The notes: generated by a model from the letters alone, not told the origin. A DNA stretch of 64,000 nucleotides from Mannheimia granulomatis (GCF_011455695.1 NZ_CP015030.1:372001-436000), one strand, 5' to 3'; shown: positions 1 to 13,691, counted from the stretch's first letter. A program made the numbers and translations.

Positions 1-748
1 GCATTACAATCTGATTATTGCTACCACTAATGGTGATTCTGAGCGTTTGCAGCATCATTTACAGATGTTAATTCAGCGGAAAGTCGATGGCTTACTCTTA
101 ATGTGTGGTGATGCGAGATTCAGTGCTTCCAGTAATTTGAATATTCCCTTACCACTTGTGGTAGTGGACTGGTGGTTTACCGAGCTAAATGCAGATAAAA
201 TCTTTGAAAATTCCGCATTCGGTGGTTATCTTGCAACAAAAGCATTGATTGATGCAGGTCATCGTAAAATCGGCATTATTACTGGAAATTTAGCAAAATC
301 TCTCGCTAAGAACCGTTTAGAGGGCTATAAACAAGCTTTAATTGAAGCCAATATTGCCATTAATCCGAATTGGATTATTGAAAGTCATTTTGATTTTGAG
401 GGAGGCATTGTTGGAATGAACAGTTTACTTGCTCAAGAAGAACATCCGACAGCCGTGTTTGCTTCAAGTGATACCATTGCTGTTGGAGCGTATCAAGCGA
501 TTTGGCAAAAAGGGCTTAGCATACCGCAAGATATTTCTATTATCGGCTATGATGATATTGATCTGGCAAAATATCTTTCGCCACCACTTTCCACGATTAG
601 CCAACCGAAGTCAGAATTAGGTCAGTTAGCGGTGGAAACCTTACTGAAACGAATTCGCGCAGAGTTGACCGAATTTCAAACTATTATGCTAGAGCCGGAG
701 TTGGTATTACGAGATTCCATTCGTCAGGTAAACAAAAATGCTGAATAA
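1..748 (+). CDS. rbsR: Ribose operon repressor RbsR, LacI family (5' end cut by window)
   Basis: The reading frame is open from base 2, so the N-terminal helix-turn-helix lies outside the window. What remains is nearly the whole periplasmic-binding-protein-like effector domain of a LacI-family repressor. It includes the early DGLLLMCG strand, [15 protein letters not shown], the [11 protein letters not shown] segment and the [20 protein letters not shown] segment typical of the PurR/RbsR subgroup. The residues match what I remember of Haemophilus RbsR better than PurR. RbsR binds ribose and derepresses ribose uptake and kinase genes. No rbs genes are visible downstream, so they would have to be upstream or elsewhere. 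Another LacI/GalR member is possible. Confidence 0.75.
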   Translation, partial: HYNLIIATTNGDSERLQHHLQMLIQRKVDGLLLMCGDARFSASSNLNIPLPLVVVDWWFTELNADKIFENSAFGGYLATKALIDAGHRKIGIITGNLAKSLAKNRLEGYKQALIEANIAINPNWIIESHFDFEGGIVGMNSLLAQEEHPTAVFASSDTIAVGAYQAIWQKGLSIPQDISIIGYDDIDLAKYLSPPLSTISQPKSELGQLAVETLLKRIRAELTEFQTIMLEPELVLRDSIRQVNKNAE

Positions 749-768
749 TTTGTTAGATTATTCAGCAT
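738..768. terminator. Terminator hairpin between rbsR and narP
   Basis: A perfect 12-bp inverted repeat, ATGCTGAATAAT (738-749) and ATTATTCAGCAT (757-768), with a 7-nt loop. It overlaps the end of rbsR. On the minus strand the stem is followed by a T-rich stretch (TTTTTGTT), so it should terminate narP and may also serve rbsR. Confidence 0.75.
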
Positions 769-783
769 GTTACATTGAATAGA

Positions 784-1413
784 TTAGCCTTTTTGTTGCT
801 CCAAATAAAGTACAGTGGCAGCTACGCGAGAGTGAACATTCAGCTTACGCAATAAGTTGCGAATATGCACTTTCACCGTTTCCTCGGAAATAAAGAGCTG
901 TGCGGCAATTTGTTTGTTAGACATACCCGTTGCGATCCACTGTAGTACATCCAGTTCACGATCGGTTAAACTACTTAAAGGATCGTTTTCCGGTTGGCGG
1001 TTTAGTAAATGTTGGCGAACCGTTTCACTTAACACCATTTCACCACTGGCGGCTCTGCGGATATTATCCAGCAATTCCGGAGTATCGGTATCTTTTAATA
1101 AATAGCCATCTACACCGGCATCCATTAAGGCAAAAATGTCAGACTGTTCATCTGAAACAGTAAGCACAATGATACGGGCATCTACGCCTTTAGCTCGTAG
1201 TGAACGTAATGTGTCCAGCCCTGAAATGCCTTTCATATTTAAATCTAAAATAATGACATCCGGCTCAAGTCGCAGAGCCAGTTCAATTCCATCTGTGCCG
1301 TTGCTAGCTTCACCGATTACGGTAAATTGATAATCTAATTCCAATAATTGACGCATGCCCTGACGCATTAGAGGGTGGTCGTCAATCAATAAAATGCTAG
1401 TTGGAGCAGCCAT
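784..1413 (-). CDS. narP: Nitrate/nitrite response regulator NarP
   Basis: A 209-residue two-component response regulator. The N-terminal receiver domain (about 1-125) has the acidic pair in LLIDDHP, the phospho-acceptor Asp in IILDLNMKGISG and the Lys in YLLKD. The C-terminal LuxR/NarL helix-turn-helix (about 145-205) has LTDRELDVLQWIATGMSNKQ and the recognition-helix segment ISEETVKVHIRNLL. In Pasteurellaceae, NarP works with the sensor NarQ to control anaerobic nitrate/nitrite respiration. The sensor gene is not adjacent. A Shine-Dalgarno AGGAG lies six bases before the chosen ATG. It converges on rbsR. Confidence 0.88.
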   Translation of the reverse strand: MAAPTSILLIDDHPLMRQGMRQLLELDYQFTVIGEASNGTDGIELALRLEPDVIILDLNMKGISGLDTLRSLRAKGVDARIIVLTVSDEQSDIFALMDAGVDGYLLKDTDTPELLDNIRRAASGEMVLSETVRQHLLNRQPENDPLSSLTDRELDVLQWIATGMSNKQIAAQLFISEETVKVHIRNLLRKLNVHSRVAATVLYLEQQKG

Positions 1414-1610
1414 TCATTTCTCCTTTCTTCTTCCTCTGTTAAGCGATTAATTTTGCTATCATTGCCTAAAAATAGCAAGTTGTGCTTTTTAATAAATGGT
1501 TGTTTTTTGATCTGGGCTAATTTTTATAACAAAAGAAATTGCAAATCTTTGCAAGAAAAAGACCGCTTGTTCGGCTATAATGAGGCAAAATTTTATATGA
1601 GCAAAAGATA

Positions 1611-3743
1611 ATGATAAATAAAACTACTTATTTCGCAACCGCCGCTCGAGGTTTTGAAGAAATACTTAAAACCGAACTTGAGCAAATCTGCGGTGCAGAG
1701 TGCAAAGTTGCACAAGGCGGTGTGCATTTTACTACAAGCCAAAAAGGGGCATACCAAGCGTTATTACACAGCCGTTTGGCATCTCGTATTTTATTGCCTT
1801 TAATCAGCACTAAAATTTTCAGCGACAGTGATTTATACGCTTCGATTATCGCCTTTAATTGGGCAGAATTATTTGATCCACGCGATACTTTCTATATTGA
1901 TTTCAACGGCACAAACCGAGAAATTCGCAATACCCAATTTGGAGCAATGCGGGTAAAAGATGGTATTGTGGATTATTTTGAGCGTAAAGGTTTTGCCCGT
2001 CCAACCGTAGATAAAGATAATCCTGATGTGCGGATTCACGTCTATTTAGATCGTGAAAATTTGGTGGTCTCGCTAGATCTGAGCGGTGATGCTTTGCATA
2101 TCCGTGGCTACCGCGAAGACACCGGTAAAGCTCCGCTGCGTGAAACCTTAGCCGCGGCGATTATTTTACGTTCCGGCTGGCAAAAAGGTACACCATTGGT
2201 TGATCCGATGTGCGGCTCCGGTACACTTTTAATTGAAGCAGCCCAAATAGCGGCGAATATTGCCCCGCAACTTCACCGTAAATATTGGGGATTTAATGCT
2301 TGGAAAGGGCATGATGTGGAACTGTGGCGTGAAGTTTTAGAGGAAGCCTTTTCGCAAAAAAATGATCAAATTCAACCGCTTTTCTTCGGTTTTGATTTAG
2401 ACCACCGCGTGCTTGCCAAAGCGAAACAGAATGCGAAAAATGCCGGGGTTGATCATTTAATTCAATGGCAACAGGGCGATATTGCGGCATTGAAAAATCC
2501 AATTCCCGAACAAATCGGTACGGTAGTGTGTAACCCACCATACGGCGAGCGTTTAGGTACTACACCGGCATTAATCGCTCTTTATTCGGTGTTCGGACAA
2601 CGCTTAAAACAGCAATTTGGCGGCTGGAATGCCTCGATTTTTAGTGGTGAGCCGGAGTTGCTAAACTGCTTGCGTTTACGTTCGGCACGACAATTCAAAG
2701 CCAAAAACGGCCCGTTAGATTGTGTGCAAAAAAATTATTTGATTAGCGAAAATAACAAGCGGTCAGATTTATCTGAAAATTTACAATTTGAGCAAAACGC
2801 TCAAGTTGCTCCAGACTTCGCCAATCGTCTAGCGAAAAATATCAAAAAAGTGGAAAAATGGGCGAAGCAGCAGGGCATTGATGCCTACCGCTTATATGAT
2901 GCGGATTTGCCGGAATACAACTTGGCGGTAGACAGATATGGTGATCATATTGTGGTGCAAGAATACCAAGCACCAAAAAGCATTGATGAGCAAAAAGCTC
3001 GCCAACGCTTGCTGGACGCGGTTTCTGCAACTCTTTATGTAACTGGCGTGGAAACGAATAAATTAGTGCTAAAAGTTCGCCAAAAGCAAAAAGGCACGAA
3101 CCAATACGAGAAGTTAGCGAATAAAGGCGATTACTTCTACGTAAACGAATACGGGGTGAAGCTTTGGGTGAATTTAACCGATTATTTGGACACAGGCTTA
3201 TTCTTAGACCACCGCTTAACCCGCAAAATGGTCGGAGAAATAGCGAAAGGAAAAACCTTCCTGAATCTCTTTGCTTATACAGGCTCGGCAACGGTTCACG
3301 CGGCACTAAATGGGGCGAAATCGACCACCACTGTGGATATGTCTAACACCTATTTGAATTGGGCTGAACAGAATTTGGAGTTGAACAAGCTATCGCTACG
3401 AAACAACCGTTTATTCCAAGCGGATTGTTTGCAGTGGCTTGCAGAATGTCGTGAGCGTTTTGAGTTGATTTTTGTTGATCCGCCTACTTTCTCAAATTCA
3501 AAACGAATGGAAAACAGCTGGGACGTTCAACGGGATCATATTGAGCTAATGAAACAGCTTAAACGCATTTTAACCGCAGACGGCACAATTGTTTTCTCTA
3601 ATAACAAACGTGGTTTTAAAATGGATTTTGAGGGATTAGCAACTCTTGGCTTACAGGCAGAGAACATCTCACACAAAACTCTACCACTTGATTTTGAACG
3701 TAATCCACAGATTCATAATTGTTGGATTGTGAAACATTTATAA
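1611..3743 (+). CDS. rlmL: Bifunctional 23S rRNA guanine methyltransferase RlmKL
   Basis: A 710-residue fusion enzyme that methylates two guanines of 23S rRNA (m2G2445 by the L half, m7G2069 by the K half, E. coli numbering). A THUMP RNA-binding domain occupies roughly residues 45-155. The L methyltransferase has the SAM motif [14 protein letters not shown] and the catalytic NPPY in [10 protein letters not shown]. The K methyltransferase has [16 protein letters not shown] and [11 protein letters not shown]. Length and domain order match E. coli RlmKL. An uptake sequence is embedded in the coding region near 2755. trmL follows after 15 bp, making a small RNA-modification operon. Confidence 0.95.
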   Translation: MINKTTYFATAARGFEEILKTELEQICGAECKVAQGGVHFTTSQKGAYQALLHSRLASRILLPLISTKIFSDSDLYASIIAFNWAELFDPRDTFYIDFNGTNREIRNTQFGAMRVKDGIVDYFERKGFARPTVDKDNPDVRIHVYLDRENLVVSLDLSGDALHIRGYREDTGKAPLRETLAAAIILRSGWQKGTPLVDPMCGSGTLLIEAAQIAANIAPQLHRKYWGFNAWKGHDVELWREVLEEAFSQKNDQIQPLFFGFDLDHRVLAKAKQNAKNAGVDHLIQWQQGDIAALKNPIPEQIGTVVCNPPYGERLGTTPALIALYSVFGQRLKQQFGGWNASIFSGEPELLNCLRLRSARQFKAKNGPLDCVQKNYLISENNKRSDLSENLQFEQNAQVAPDFANRLAKNIKKVEKWAKQQGIDAYRLYDADLPEYNLAVDRYGDHIVVQEYQAPKSIDEQKARQRLLDAVSATLYVTGVETNKLVLKVRQKQKGTNQYEKLANKGDYFYVNEYGVKLWVNLTDYLDTGLFLDHRLTRKMVGEIAKGKTFLNLFAYTGSATVHAALNGAKSTTTVDMSNTYLNWAEQNLELNKLSLRNNRLFQADCLQWLAECRERFELIFVDPPTFSNSKRMENSWDVQRDHIELMKQLKRILTADGTIVFSNNKRGFKMDFEGLATLGLQAENISHKTLPLDFERNPQIHNCWIVKHL

Positions 3744-3758
3744 GGTGGAAAATTTAAA

Positions 3759-4238
3759 ATGTTAGATATTGTTTTATACGAACCGGAAATTCCACAAAAC
3801 AGCGGGAATATTATTCGTCTTTGTGCAAATTGTGGGTTTCGTTTACATATGATTGAGCCATTGGGCTTTGCTTGGGATGATAAAAAGTTACGCCGCTCAG
3901 GCTTGGATTACCACGAATTTGTGAACATTCAAAAATACAAAAATTTTGAGGATTTTTTAGAAAGAGCCAACCCAAAACGCTTGTTTGCTTTAACAACTCG
4001 TGGCGAGCAAAATCACAGTGATGTGAAATATGAATTGGGTGATTTTTTAATGTTCGGGCCGGAAAGTAGAGGGATTCCCAAACCTTTGTTGGCAGAAATG
4101 CCGATGTCGCAAAAAATCCGTATTCCAATGTGCCAAGACAGCCGTAGTATGAATTTATCCAATTCTGTTGCTGTTGTGGTATATGAAGCATGGAGACAGC
4201 TTGGTTACCGAAATGCAGTGTCGGCACAGTCTATTTAA
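3759..4238 (+). CDS. trmL: tRNA (cytidine/uridine-34 2'-O)-methyltransferase TrmL
   Basis: A 159-residue SPOUT-class methyltransferase that modifies the wobble ribose of tRNA-Leu isoacceptors. Family marks are [17 protein letters not shown] near the N terminus and the knot motifs [10 protein letters not shown] and [19 protein letters not shown] at the C terminus. It lies 15 bp behind rlmKL, preceded by AAGGTGG, and is probably co-transcribed. An uptake sequence sits just after the stop codon. Confidence 0.95.
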   Translation: MLDIVLYEPEIPQNSGNIIRLCANCGFRLHMIEPLGFAWDDKKLRRSGLDYHEFVNIQKYKNFEDFLERANPKRLFALTTRGEQNHSDVKYELGDFLMFGPESRGIPKPLLAEMPMSQKIRIPMCQDSRSMNLSNSVAVVVYEAWRQLGYRNAVSAQSI

Positions 4239-4295
4239 ATAACAAGCGGTTTGATTTTTGCAAAGTTTTGCAATGATCGAACTGCTTAAATTTTC

Positions 4296-4311
4296 TGTGA
4301 TCCAGATCACA
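4296..4311. promoter_or_regulatory. CRP site upstream of nagB
   Basis: TGTGATCCAGATCACA matches the symmetrical CRP consensus TGTGANNNNNNTCACA in every conserved base. It lies 96 bp before nagB, where cAMP-CRP would activate amino-sugar catabolism. Confidence 0.85.
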
Positions 4312-4406
4312 AAAACAGCATAAAAAATAGAATTTGAAGTTATATTTCATTAGAATAATAAAAAATGAAGTGTTTTTTCTCAAAATGAATTTTTTAAGGA
4401 GCTGTT

Positions 4407-5201
4407 ATGCGTTTAATTCCGTTAGAGACTGATCATGATGTAAGTGTTTGGGCTGCTCGTTATATTGTAGATCGTATTAATGCCTTCAAACCAACCAAAG
4501 AGAAACCTTTCGTACTTGGCTTACCAACTGGTGGAACCCCTGAAAAAACCTATAAAGAATTAATTAAACTCTACCAAGCGGGTGAAGTCAGCTTTAAAAA
4601 TGTGGTGACTTTTAATATGGATGAATATGTTGGCTTACCTAAGGAACATCCTGAAAGCTACCACAGTTTTATGTTCAAGCATTTCTTCGACCACGTTGAT
4701 GTGCCACTTGAAAACATTAATATCCTAAACGGTATGGCAGAAGATGTGGATGCAGAATGTGCACGTTATGAAGAGAAAATCCGCTCTTACGGCAAAATCC
4801 ACCTCTTTATGGGCGGTGTGGGTGTTGATGGGCATATTGCGTTCAACGAACCTGCCTCTTCACTCTCTTCCCGTACTCGTATCAAAACATTGACGGAAGA
4901 TACCCGCATTGCGAACTCTCGTTTCTTTGATAATGATGTCAGCCAAGTGCCGAAATTTGCATTAACAGTGGGTGTGGGTACATTATTAGATGCGGAAGAA
5001 GTGATGATTTTAGTTACAGGTCATAATAAAGCATTAGCTTTACAGGCGTGTGTGGAAGGTGCGGTAAATCACCTTTGGACCATCAGTTGCTTGCAATTAC
5101 ACCGTCGTGGTATTGTGGTGTGCGATGAACCGGCAACGCAAGAATTGAAAGTGAAAACAGTTAAATATTTCAAAGAGTTAGAGAAAAATGTAGCGCGTTA
5201 G
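4407..5201 (+). CDS. nagB: Glucosamine-6-phosphate deaminase NagB
   Basis: A 264-residue cytosolic enzyme that converts glucosamine-6-phosphate to fructose-6-phosphate and ammonia. Visible motifs are the phosphate loop [12 protein letters not shown], the active-site stretch [10 protein letters not shown] and [31 protein letters not shown] is also a family hallmark. The length equals that of E. coli NagB (266), so the allosteric site region is probably present. AAGGAG precedes the start. It forms an operon with nagA 77 bp downstream and sits behind a consensus CRP site. No nagC repressor gene is visible nearby. Confidence 0.96.
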   Translation: MRLIPLETDHDVSVWAARYIVDRINAFKPTKEKPFVLGLPTGGTPEKTYKELIKLYQAGEVSFKNVVTFNMDEYVGLPKEHPESYHSFMFKHFFDHVDVPLENINILNGMAEDVDAECARYEEKIRSYGKIHLFMGGVGVDGHIAFNEPASSLSSRTRIKTLTEDTRIANSRFFDNDVSQVPKFALTVGVGTLLDAEEVMILVTGHNKALALQACVEGAVNHLWTISCLQLHRRGIVVCDEPATQELKVKTVKYFKELEKNVAR

Positions 5202-5211
5202 GTGCTTTATT

Positions 5212-5257
5212 ACAAGCGGTTATTTTTGCAAAAAAATTTGTAAAAACGACCGCTTGC
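5212..5257. repeat. Inverted pair of DNA-uptake sequences between nagB and nagA
   Basis: ACAAGCGGT at 5212-5220 faces ACCGCTTGC at 5249-5257, a one-base variant. Between them is the A/T-rich TTTTTGCAAAAAA tail typical of these elements. The pair can fold into a hairpin inside the nagBA transcript, perhaps reducing read-through into nagA. Confidence 0.75.
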
Positions 5258-5278
5258 TACAATCTAAAGGAACAAAAT

Positions 5279-6424
5279 ATGAACCATTATGCCTTAACAA
5301 ATTGTGTGATTTATACAGGCGAAGAAGTGTTGTATCAGCACGCATTAGTGGTGAAAGACGATAAAATCGACGCTATTGTACTGGAAGAAAATTTGCCGCA
5401 AACTCTTGAAAAAGTGGATTTGAAAGGGGCAAATTTATCAGCAGGTTTTATTGATTTGCAGCTCAATGGTTGTGGCGGTGTGATGTTTAACGAGGAGATC
5501 ACTACGCGTACGCTTGAAATTATGCAAGAAACTAACTTGCGTTCAGGTACTACCAGCTATTTGCCGACTTTTATTACCTCACCCGATGAAGGAATGAGAG
5601 AAGCAGTGGCAGTTATGCGTGAATATCTTGCCAAACATAAAAACCAAGCACTGGGGCTTCATTTTGAAGGACCTTATTTAAGTGTGGAAAAAAAAGGTGT
5701 TCATCGCCCGGAATTTATCCGTGAAATCAGCCCGGAAATGTTAGATTTCTTATGTGCCAATAGTGATGTGATCACCAAAGTGACCATTGCTGCAGAAAAC
5801 CCGACTGCAGATCATATTAAGCGTTTTAACGATGCTGGCATTATTGTTTCGATCGGCCATTCCAACGCAACTTTCGCTCAAACCAAACAGCGAATTGCTG
5901 AAGGAGCGGCCTTTGCAACACACTTGCATAATGCTATGTCGCCGGTGAGCAACGGGCGTGAAGGCGGTGTTGTAGGGGCAGTGCTGGATAGTGATATTTA
6001 CACAGGCATTATCTGCGATGGCTTACACGTAGAATGGGGCAATATCCGCATTGCGAAAAAAGCCAAGGGGGATAAATTAGTGATTGTTAGTGATGCTGTT
6101 GCCGCTGCTGGTAGCGATATCGACTCATTCATCTTTGTTGGTAAGAAAGTGACAGTTAAAGACGGTAAATGTTATGATGAATTTGGATCTTTAGGTGGTG
6201 CAGCGATCACGATGATCGAATCTATCCGCAACGTGGTACTGCATTGTGATATCAGCCTAAATGAGGCGATTCGTATGAGTACGCTTTACCCTGCCAAAGC
6301 GATTGGTGTGGATGATACTCTAGGATCACTGGTTTCTGGCAAAATTGCTAACTTAGCCGTTTTTGATAATCAATTTAACGTAAAAGCTACTGCTGTCAAT
6401 GGACAACTTCGTTGGCATTCGTAA
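5279..6424 (+). CDS. nagA: N-acetylglucosamine-6-phosphate deacetylase NagA
   Basis: A 381-residue amidohydrolase-superfamily enzyme that removes acetate from N-acetylglucosamine-6-phosphate, the step before NagB. Metal and catalytic motifs are visible: the Glu in HFEGPY, His in IGHSNAT, His in THLHNAMS and the catalytic Asp in VSDAVAAAG. The length equals that of E. coli NagA (382). AAAGGAAC lies just before the ATG. The gene ends at a strong intrinsic terminator. Confidence 0.96.
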   Translation: MNHYALTNCVIYTGEEVLYQHALVVKDDKIDAIVLEENLPQTLEKVDLKGANLSAGFIDLQLNGCGGVMFNEEITTRTLEIMQETNLRSGTTSYLPTFITSPDEGMREAVAVMREYLAKHKNQALGLHFEGPYLSVEKKGVHRPEFIREISPEMLDFLCANSDVITKVTIAAENPTADHIKRFNDAGIIVSIGHSNATFAQTKQRIAEGAAFATHLHNAMSPVSNGREGGVVGAVLDSDIYTGIICDGLHVEWGNIRIAKKAKGDKLVIVSDAVAAAGSDIDSFIFVGKKVTVKDGKCYDEFGSLGGAAITMIESIRNVVLHCDISLNEAIRMSTLYPAKAIGVDDTLGSLVSGKIANLAVFDNQFNVKATAVNGQLRWHS

Positions 6425-6444
6425 TTTAATAAACAGAACAGTCG

Positions 6445-6474
6445 GAAGGCTACACAAGGTGTAGCCTTCTTTTT
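6445..6474 (+). terminator. Intrinsic terminator of nagBA
   Basis: An 11-bp perfect stem, GAAGGCTACAC and GTGTAGCCTTC, with an AAG loop, followed directly by TTTTTG. Confidence 0.92.
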
Positions 6475-6556
6475 GTTTACGCTTTATGCAAAAAACGATT
6501 TAAATGCTAATCGTTTTTAACTAGAATGTTGCAGTTTATTTTATTGTTTAAGGAAC

Positions 6557-6736
6557 ACTTTTGAATTACCATCAGCTACTATTGTTGATTTAATGGCAAT
6601 CTATCAATTTAATAATAATTGGGTAGCGCAATTAAATGTGCAGAATGTGGGCGCATAAATATGTAGAAAGTTTAATTGGTGTTGTTATTATGGATCCGAT
6701 CGCCATATTAATGCGACAGTAAGCTACAAATTCTAA
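6557..6736 (+). pseudogene. Decayed C-terminal remnant of a TonB-dependent receptor
   Basis: Three frames read in succession recover about 60 residues that look like the last beta-strands of a TonB-dependent outer-membrane receptor. The first piece is FELPSATIVDLMAIYQFNNN followed by WVAQLNVQNVG. After a frameshift near 6652 comes HKYVESL. After a second frameshift near 6685 comes YYGSDRHINATVSYKF and a stop, with the family's terminal aromatic residue. No upstream part is visible: nagA ends 130 bp before. A good terminator follows the stop. The transported ligand cannot be told. Confidence 0.7.
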
Positions 6737-6756
6737 CCACAAAATCGTATAATATT

Positions 6757-6788
6757 AAGGCAGGCTTTGTGCCTGCCTTTATTTTTAC
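6757..6788 (+). terminator. Intrinsic terminator behind the receptor remnant
   Basis: AAGGCAGGC (6757-6765) and GCCTGCCTT (6771-6779) form a 9-bp stem with a 5-nt loop, followed by TATTTTTA. It now lies just upstream of the DUF2322-type gene. Confidence 0.85.
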
Positions 6789-6801
6789 TAGGGAGTATTC
6801 A

Positions 6802-7119
6802 ATGCAATTTAAAGACTATTTAGCTACTTTTCCGGCTATCGACCATCTTGCAGGTTTAAACATAATTAACGAGAAAGGTGAAGTGATTCACAACATTCCA
6901 GCAATTGAAGGGAAATTAGGTTCTCTTAAACTTTACAATGCATTATTTGCAAAATTTGAAGGAAAATTAACCGCTTGTGCAGCCAAACAAGGCTTAGAAT
7001 GGTTCGCAGAACATGTAGAAGATGCGAAAAATAACCTTGGCAAGCACCCGAATATTGATTTGTTGTGTAAAGTAATTGATGAAGATCTTACTTTAATCTT
7101 AGAACCTGTGGCTAAGTAA
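6802..7119 (+). CDS. Small conserved protein, DUF2322-like
   Basis: A 105-residue acidic protein beginning MQFKDYLATFPAIDHLAGL. The chosen ATG has AGGGAG upstream; a longer frame would start inside the preceding terminator and is unlikely. Features are the IDHL start, EGKLGSLKLYNALFAKF and WFAEHVEDAKNNLGKHPNID, which I associate with the uncharacterised family DUF2322 of Pasteurellaceae and Neisseriaceae. There is no signal peptide or membrane segment, so it is probably cytosolic. Function is unknown. It is probably monocistronic, with terminators on both sides. Confidence 0.7.
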   Translation: MQFKDYLATFPAIDHLAGLNIINEKGEVIHNIPAIEGKLGSLKLYNALFAKFEGKLTACAAKQGLEWFAEHVEDAKNNLGKHPNIDLLCKVIDEDLTLILEPVAK

Positions 7120-7134
7120 TTTTAGTGTCTAAAC

Positions 7135-7169
7135 AAAACCCACTTTAGTGTGTTTCTAAAGTGGGTTTT
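7135..7169. terminator. Bidirectional terminator between the DUF2322-like gene and talB
   Basis: AAAACCCACTTTAG and CTAAAGTGGGTTTT form a 14-bp perfect stem around a 7-nt loop, with T-tracts in both directions. It serves two convergent genes. Confidence 0.92.
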
Positions 7170-7190
7170 ACATTTTATATCTTAAAAAGA

Positions 7191-8138
7191 TCAGAGTTTT
7201 TCAGAAAGCATTGCTTCTAATTTTTCTTGGTCAATTGCAAATTTGCGGATACCTTCCGCTAATTTTTCAACAGCCATTGGATCTTGATTGTGCTCCCAAT
7301 AGAATTCTGCTTCAGTCATCGGCTCTGGGCGAGCTTTCACTTCACCTTTATATTCTAATTTACGCACTAAAGTTTCATTGCTTTCTTGTAATGCTTTTAA
7401 TAATGGTGGAGCAATAGTTAAACGGTCACAACCGGCTAATTCAACGATCTCACCTACATTGCGGAAGCTTGCACCCATTACAATGGTTTTATAACCATGT
7501 TGTTTGTAGTAGTTATAAATATTAGTCACAGAAATTACCCCAGGATCTTCTGCTGGTGCGTATTCTTTGCCTTCATTAGCTTTGTACCAGTCTAAAATAC
7601 GGCCTACAAATGGGGAAATCAAATAAACGCCTGCTTCCGCACAAGCGCGAGCTTGAGCCTGAGAGAATAACAATGTTAAGTTACAGTTAATCCCTTCTTT
7701 TTCTAACACTTCCGCAGCGCGAATACCTTGCCATGTAGAGGCAATCTTAATTAGGATACGATCATTACTAATACCTGCAGCATTATATAAAGCGATCAAT
7801 TTACGTGCTTTAGCGATCGTTTTTTCAGTATCGTAAGAAAAACGAGCATCAACTTCGGTAGAAATACGTCCGGGCACCAGTTTTAAAATCTCTAAACCAA
7901 TGTTTACTGCTAATTTATCTTCTGCATCAACTAATTGCTGTGCTTTATCACCACTTTGTGCTTTAGCGTAGGCTACTGCATCCTCAATTAATGGAGCGTA
8001 TTGCGGTAGTGCTGATGCACTAAGAATTAAAGAAGGATTGGTCGTTGCATCTTCCGGTTTATAAAGCTTCATTGCCTCAATATCGCCTGTATCTGCAACA
8101 ACAACAGTAACTTTACGTAATTCATCTAATTGACTCAT
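7191..8138 (-). CDS. talB: Transaldolase
   Basis: A 315-residue class I transaldolase of the non-oxidative pentose phosphate pathway. It moves a dihydroxyacetone unit between sedoheptulose-7-phosphate and glyceraldehyde-3-phosphate. The Schiff-base Lys lies in [12 protein letters not shown], and the signature DATTNPSL is near the N terminus. A methionine two codons upstream is also possible, but the AAGGA Shine-Dalgarno is six bases from the start chosen here and touches the other one. A consensus CRP site lies 81 bp upstream. Confidence 0.95.
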   Translation of the reverse strand: MSQLDELRKVTVVVADTGDIEAMKLYKPEDATTNPSLILSASALPQYAPLIEDAVAYAKAQSGDKAQQLVDAEDKLAVNIGLEILKLVPGRISTEVDARFSYDTEKTIAKARKLIALYNAAGISNDRILIKIASTWQGIRAAEVLEKEGINCNLTLLFSQAQARACAEAGVYLISPFVGRILDWYKANEGKEYAPAEDPGVISVTNIYNYYKQHGYKTIVMGASFRNVGEIVELAGCDRLTIAPPLLKALQESNETLVRKLEYKGEVKARPEPMTEAEFYWEHNQDPMAVEKLAEGIRKFAIDQEKLEAMLSEKL

Positions 8139-8218
8139 GTTCATTCCTTATCTGAAGTTAATAACTAAATTGAATTTTCGAATAATAGCAGTAACTACTT
8201 CAAAAGAGTAAATAATTT

Positions 8219-8234
8219 TGTGATATAGATCACA
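8219..8234. promoter_or_regulatory. CRP site upstream of talB
   Basis: TGTGATATAGATCACA is a full match to the CRP consensus. It lies between talB and the rRNA operon promoter; distance and position suit talB. Confidence 0.82.
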
Positions 8235-8344
8235 TTTTTATAAAATAACTCAATAAATTTAGATAGAAGTTTTTCTTTTACGTTTAACTGATGAATAAAT
8301 GCAACTATTTTGCTAGTTAGATCGTCATTTTGCTGAAAAGATCA

Positions 8345-8353
8345 ACAAGCGGT
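8345..8353 (+). repeat. DNA-uptake sequence just upstream of the rRNA promoter
   Basis: ACAAGCGGT with its usual A/T tail including TTTTTTGCAAAAAA. The tail occupies the bases immediately upstream of the -35 box, where an UP element would lie. Confidence 0.85.
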
Positions 8354-8383
8354 AATATTTTTCAATTTTTTTGCAAAAAAGGC

Positions 8384-8411
8384 TTGCAAGGGTTTTATTT
8401 TTCCCTATAAT
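8384..8411 (+). promoter_or_regulatory. rRNA operon promoter
   Basis: A -35 box TTGCAA (8384-8389) and a perfect -10 box TATAAT (8406-8411) are separated by 16 bp, with a very A/T-rich stretch upstream that could act as an UP element. The transcript would begin near 8419. Confidence 0.82.
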
Positions 8412-8422
8412 ACGCACCACAC

Positions 8423-8469
8423 AACGACGCACTGTTGTGAACGGTTTGTTTAGATTGCAGTGCGTCGTT
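8423..8469 (+). promoter_or_regulatory. rRNA leader hairpin
   Basis: A perfect 12-bp inverted repeat, AACGACGCACTG (8423-8434) and CAGTGCGTCGTT (8458-8469), with a 23-nt loop, followed by TTATTTTG. It would form at the very 5' end of the rRNA transcript, right before boxA, and resembles an intrinsic terminator. Confidence 0.7.
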
Positions 8470-8475
8470 TTATTT

Positions 8476-8488
8476 TGTTCTTTAAAAA
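8476..8488 (+). promoter_or_regulatory. boxA antitermination site in the rRNA leader
   Basis: TGTTCTTTAAAAA resembles the enterobacterial boxA (TGCTCTTTAACAA), the binding site for NusB-S10 that protects rRNA transcription from Rho. A matching copy lies before the 23S gene. Confidence 0.75.
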
Positions 8489-8492
8489 TTTA

Positions 8493-8516
8493 TCAGACAA
8501 TCTGTGTGGGCACTTG
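8493..8516 (+). other. 16S RNase III processing stem, 5' arm
   Basis: This 24-base arm pairs almost perfectly with 10263-10286 downstream of 16S. The shared core is ACAATCTGTGTG with its complement CACACAGATTGT. The two arms bring the ends of pre-16S together for RNase III cleavage. Confidence 0.8.
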
Positions 8517-8670
8517 TTGATTGACTTGATTTAAAAATATTTTTTTAATTTTGAAGTCTTAATAGATGCTTAACTAGAAATTCATTACTTTCTTTTAACT
8601 TAACATTGAGTTGAGTGTAAATTTGAAAGTGCGATTTTATGTCAGTACATATTGAGCGATTAAACTTTTT

Positions 8671-10210
<1,540 letters not shown>

Positions 10211-10262
10211 CCAAAAATCAAGGGTGAAGCTAAGCGAGAGCGAAGTGGAGCTGTAACGACAG

Positions 10263-10286
10263 CAAGTGTTCACACAGATTGTTTGA
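10263..10286 (+). other. 16S RNase III processing stem, 3' arm
   Basis: Complement of the arm at 8493-8516. It lies 53 bases after the 16S 3' end and before tRNA-Ile. Confidence 0.8.
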
Positions 10287-10324
10287 TAGATGAAAGTAGA
10301 AGACAAAACCGAAGGTCATCCGTT

Positions 10325-10401
<77 letters not shown>

Positions 10402-10458
10402 CTCAGAAGGCAAGCGAAAGCGAAGCGACTATGAGTGAAGAAAACGGAAGATGAAATT

Positions 10459-10534
10459 GGGGATATAGCTCAGCTGGGAGAGCGCCTGCCTTGCACGCAG
10501 GAGGTCAGCGGTTCGATCCCGCTTATCTCCACCA
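10459..10534 (+). tRNA. alaT: tRNA-Ala (anticodon TGC)
   Basis: A 76-base tRNA with a GGGGATA acceptor, D-arm AGCTCAGCTGGGAGAGC, anticodon loop TTGCACG, TTCGATCC T-loop and encoded CCA. It follows tRNA-Ile in the rRNA spacer, as is usual. Confidence 0.97.
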
Positions 10535-10628
10535 ATCATCATACCTAAGGTTGCAAGCGGTTGAATTAAAGCAAAAAATTGCAAAATTCAACAGAAAATA
10601 AACCGCTTGTTGTTTTAGGTATGATGAT
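10535..10628 (+). repeat. Long inverted repeat with a nested pair of uptake sequences in the 16S-23S spacer
   Basis: The outer arms ATCATCATACCTAA (10535-10548) and TTAGGTATGATGAT (10615-10628) are perfectly complementary over 14 bp. Inside them, GCAAGCGGT (10553-10561) faces ACCGCTTGT (10602-10610), and GTTGAATT faces AATTCAAC further in. The whole 94-base block can fold into one long interrupted stem starting immediately after the tRNA-Ala CCA end. Confidence 0.8.
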
Positions 10629-10649
10629 AGGCGAAAGCCATTGTCTTAA

Positions 10650-10663
10650 TGTTCTTTAAAAAA
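10650..10663 (+). promoter_or_regulatory. boxA antitermination site before 23S
   Basis: TGTTCTTTAAAAAA is nearly identical to the boxA of the rRNA leader at 8476-8488. A second boxA in the spacer is usual for gammaproteobacterial rRNA operons. Confidence 0.75.
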
Positions 10664-10770
10664 TTGGAAACAAGCTGAAAAACTGAGAGATTTTCGAAAG
10701 AAAGTCTGAGTAGTTGAAGTCTTGAGTGAACAAAAGCACTCAAGCAAGTTGTTAATTTAGCAACCGAGAA

Positions 10771-10790
10771 AAAAACATTTGAGGTTGTAT

Positions 10791-10797
<7 letters not shown>
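10771..10797 (+). other. 23S RNase III processing stem, 5' arm
   Basis: This arm pairs with 13683-13710 across the 23S gene. The shared core is GTTGTATAGTTAAG with its complement CTTAACTATACAAC. It overlaps the first bases of 23S, as in E. coli. Confidence 0.75.
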
Positions 10798-13682
<2,885 letters not shown>

Positions 13683-13691
<9 letters not shown>

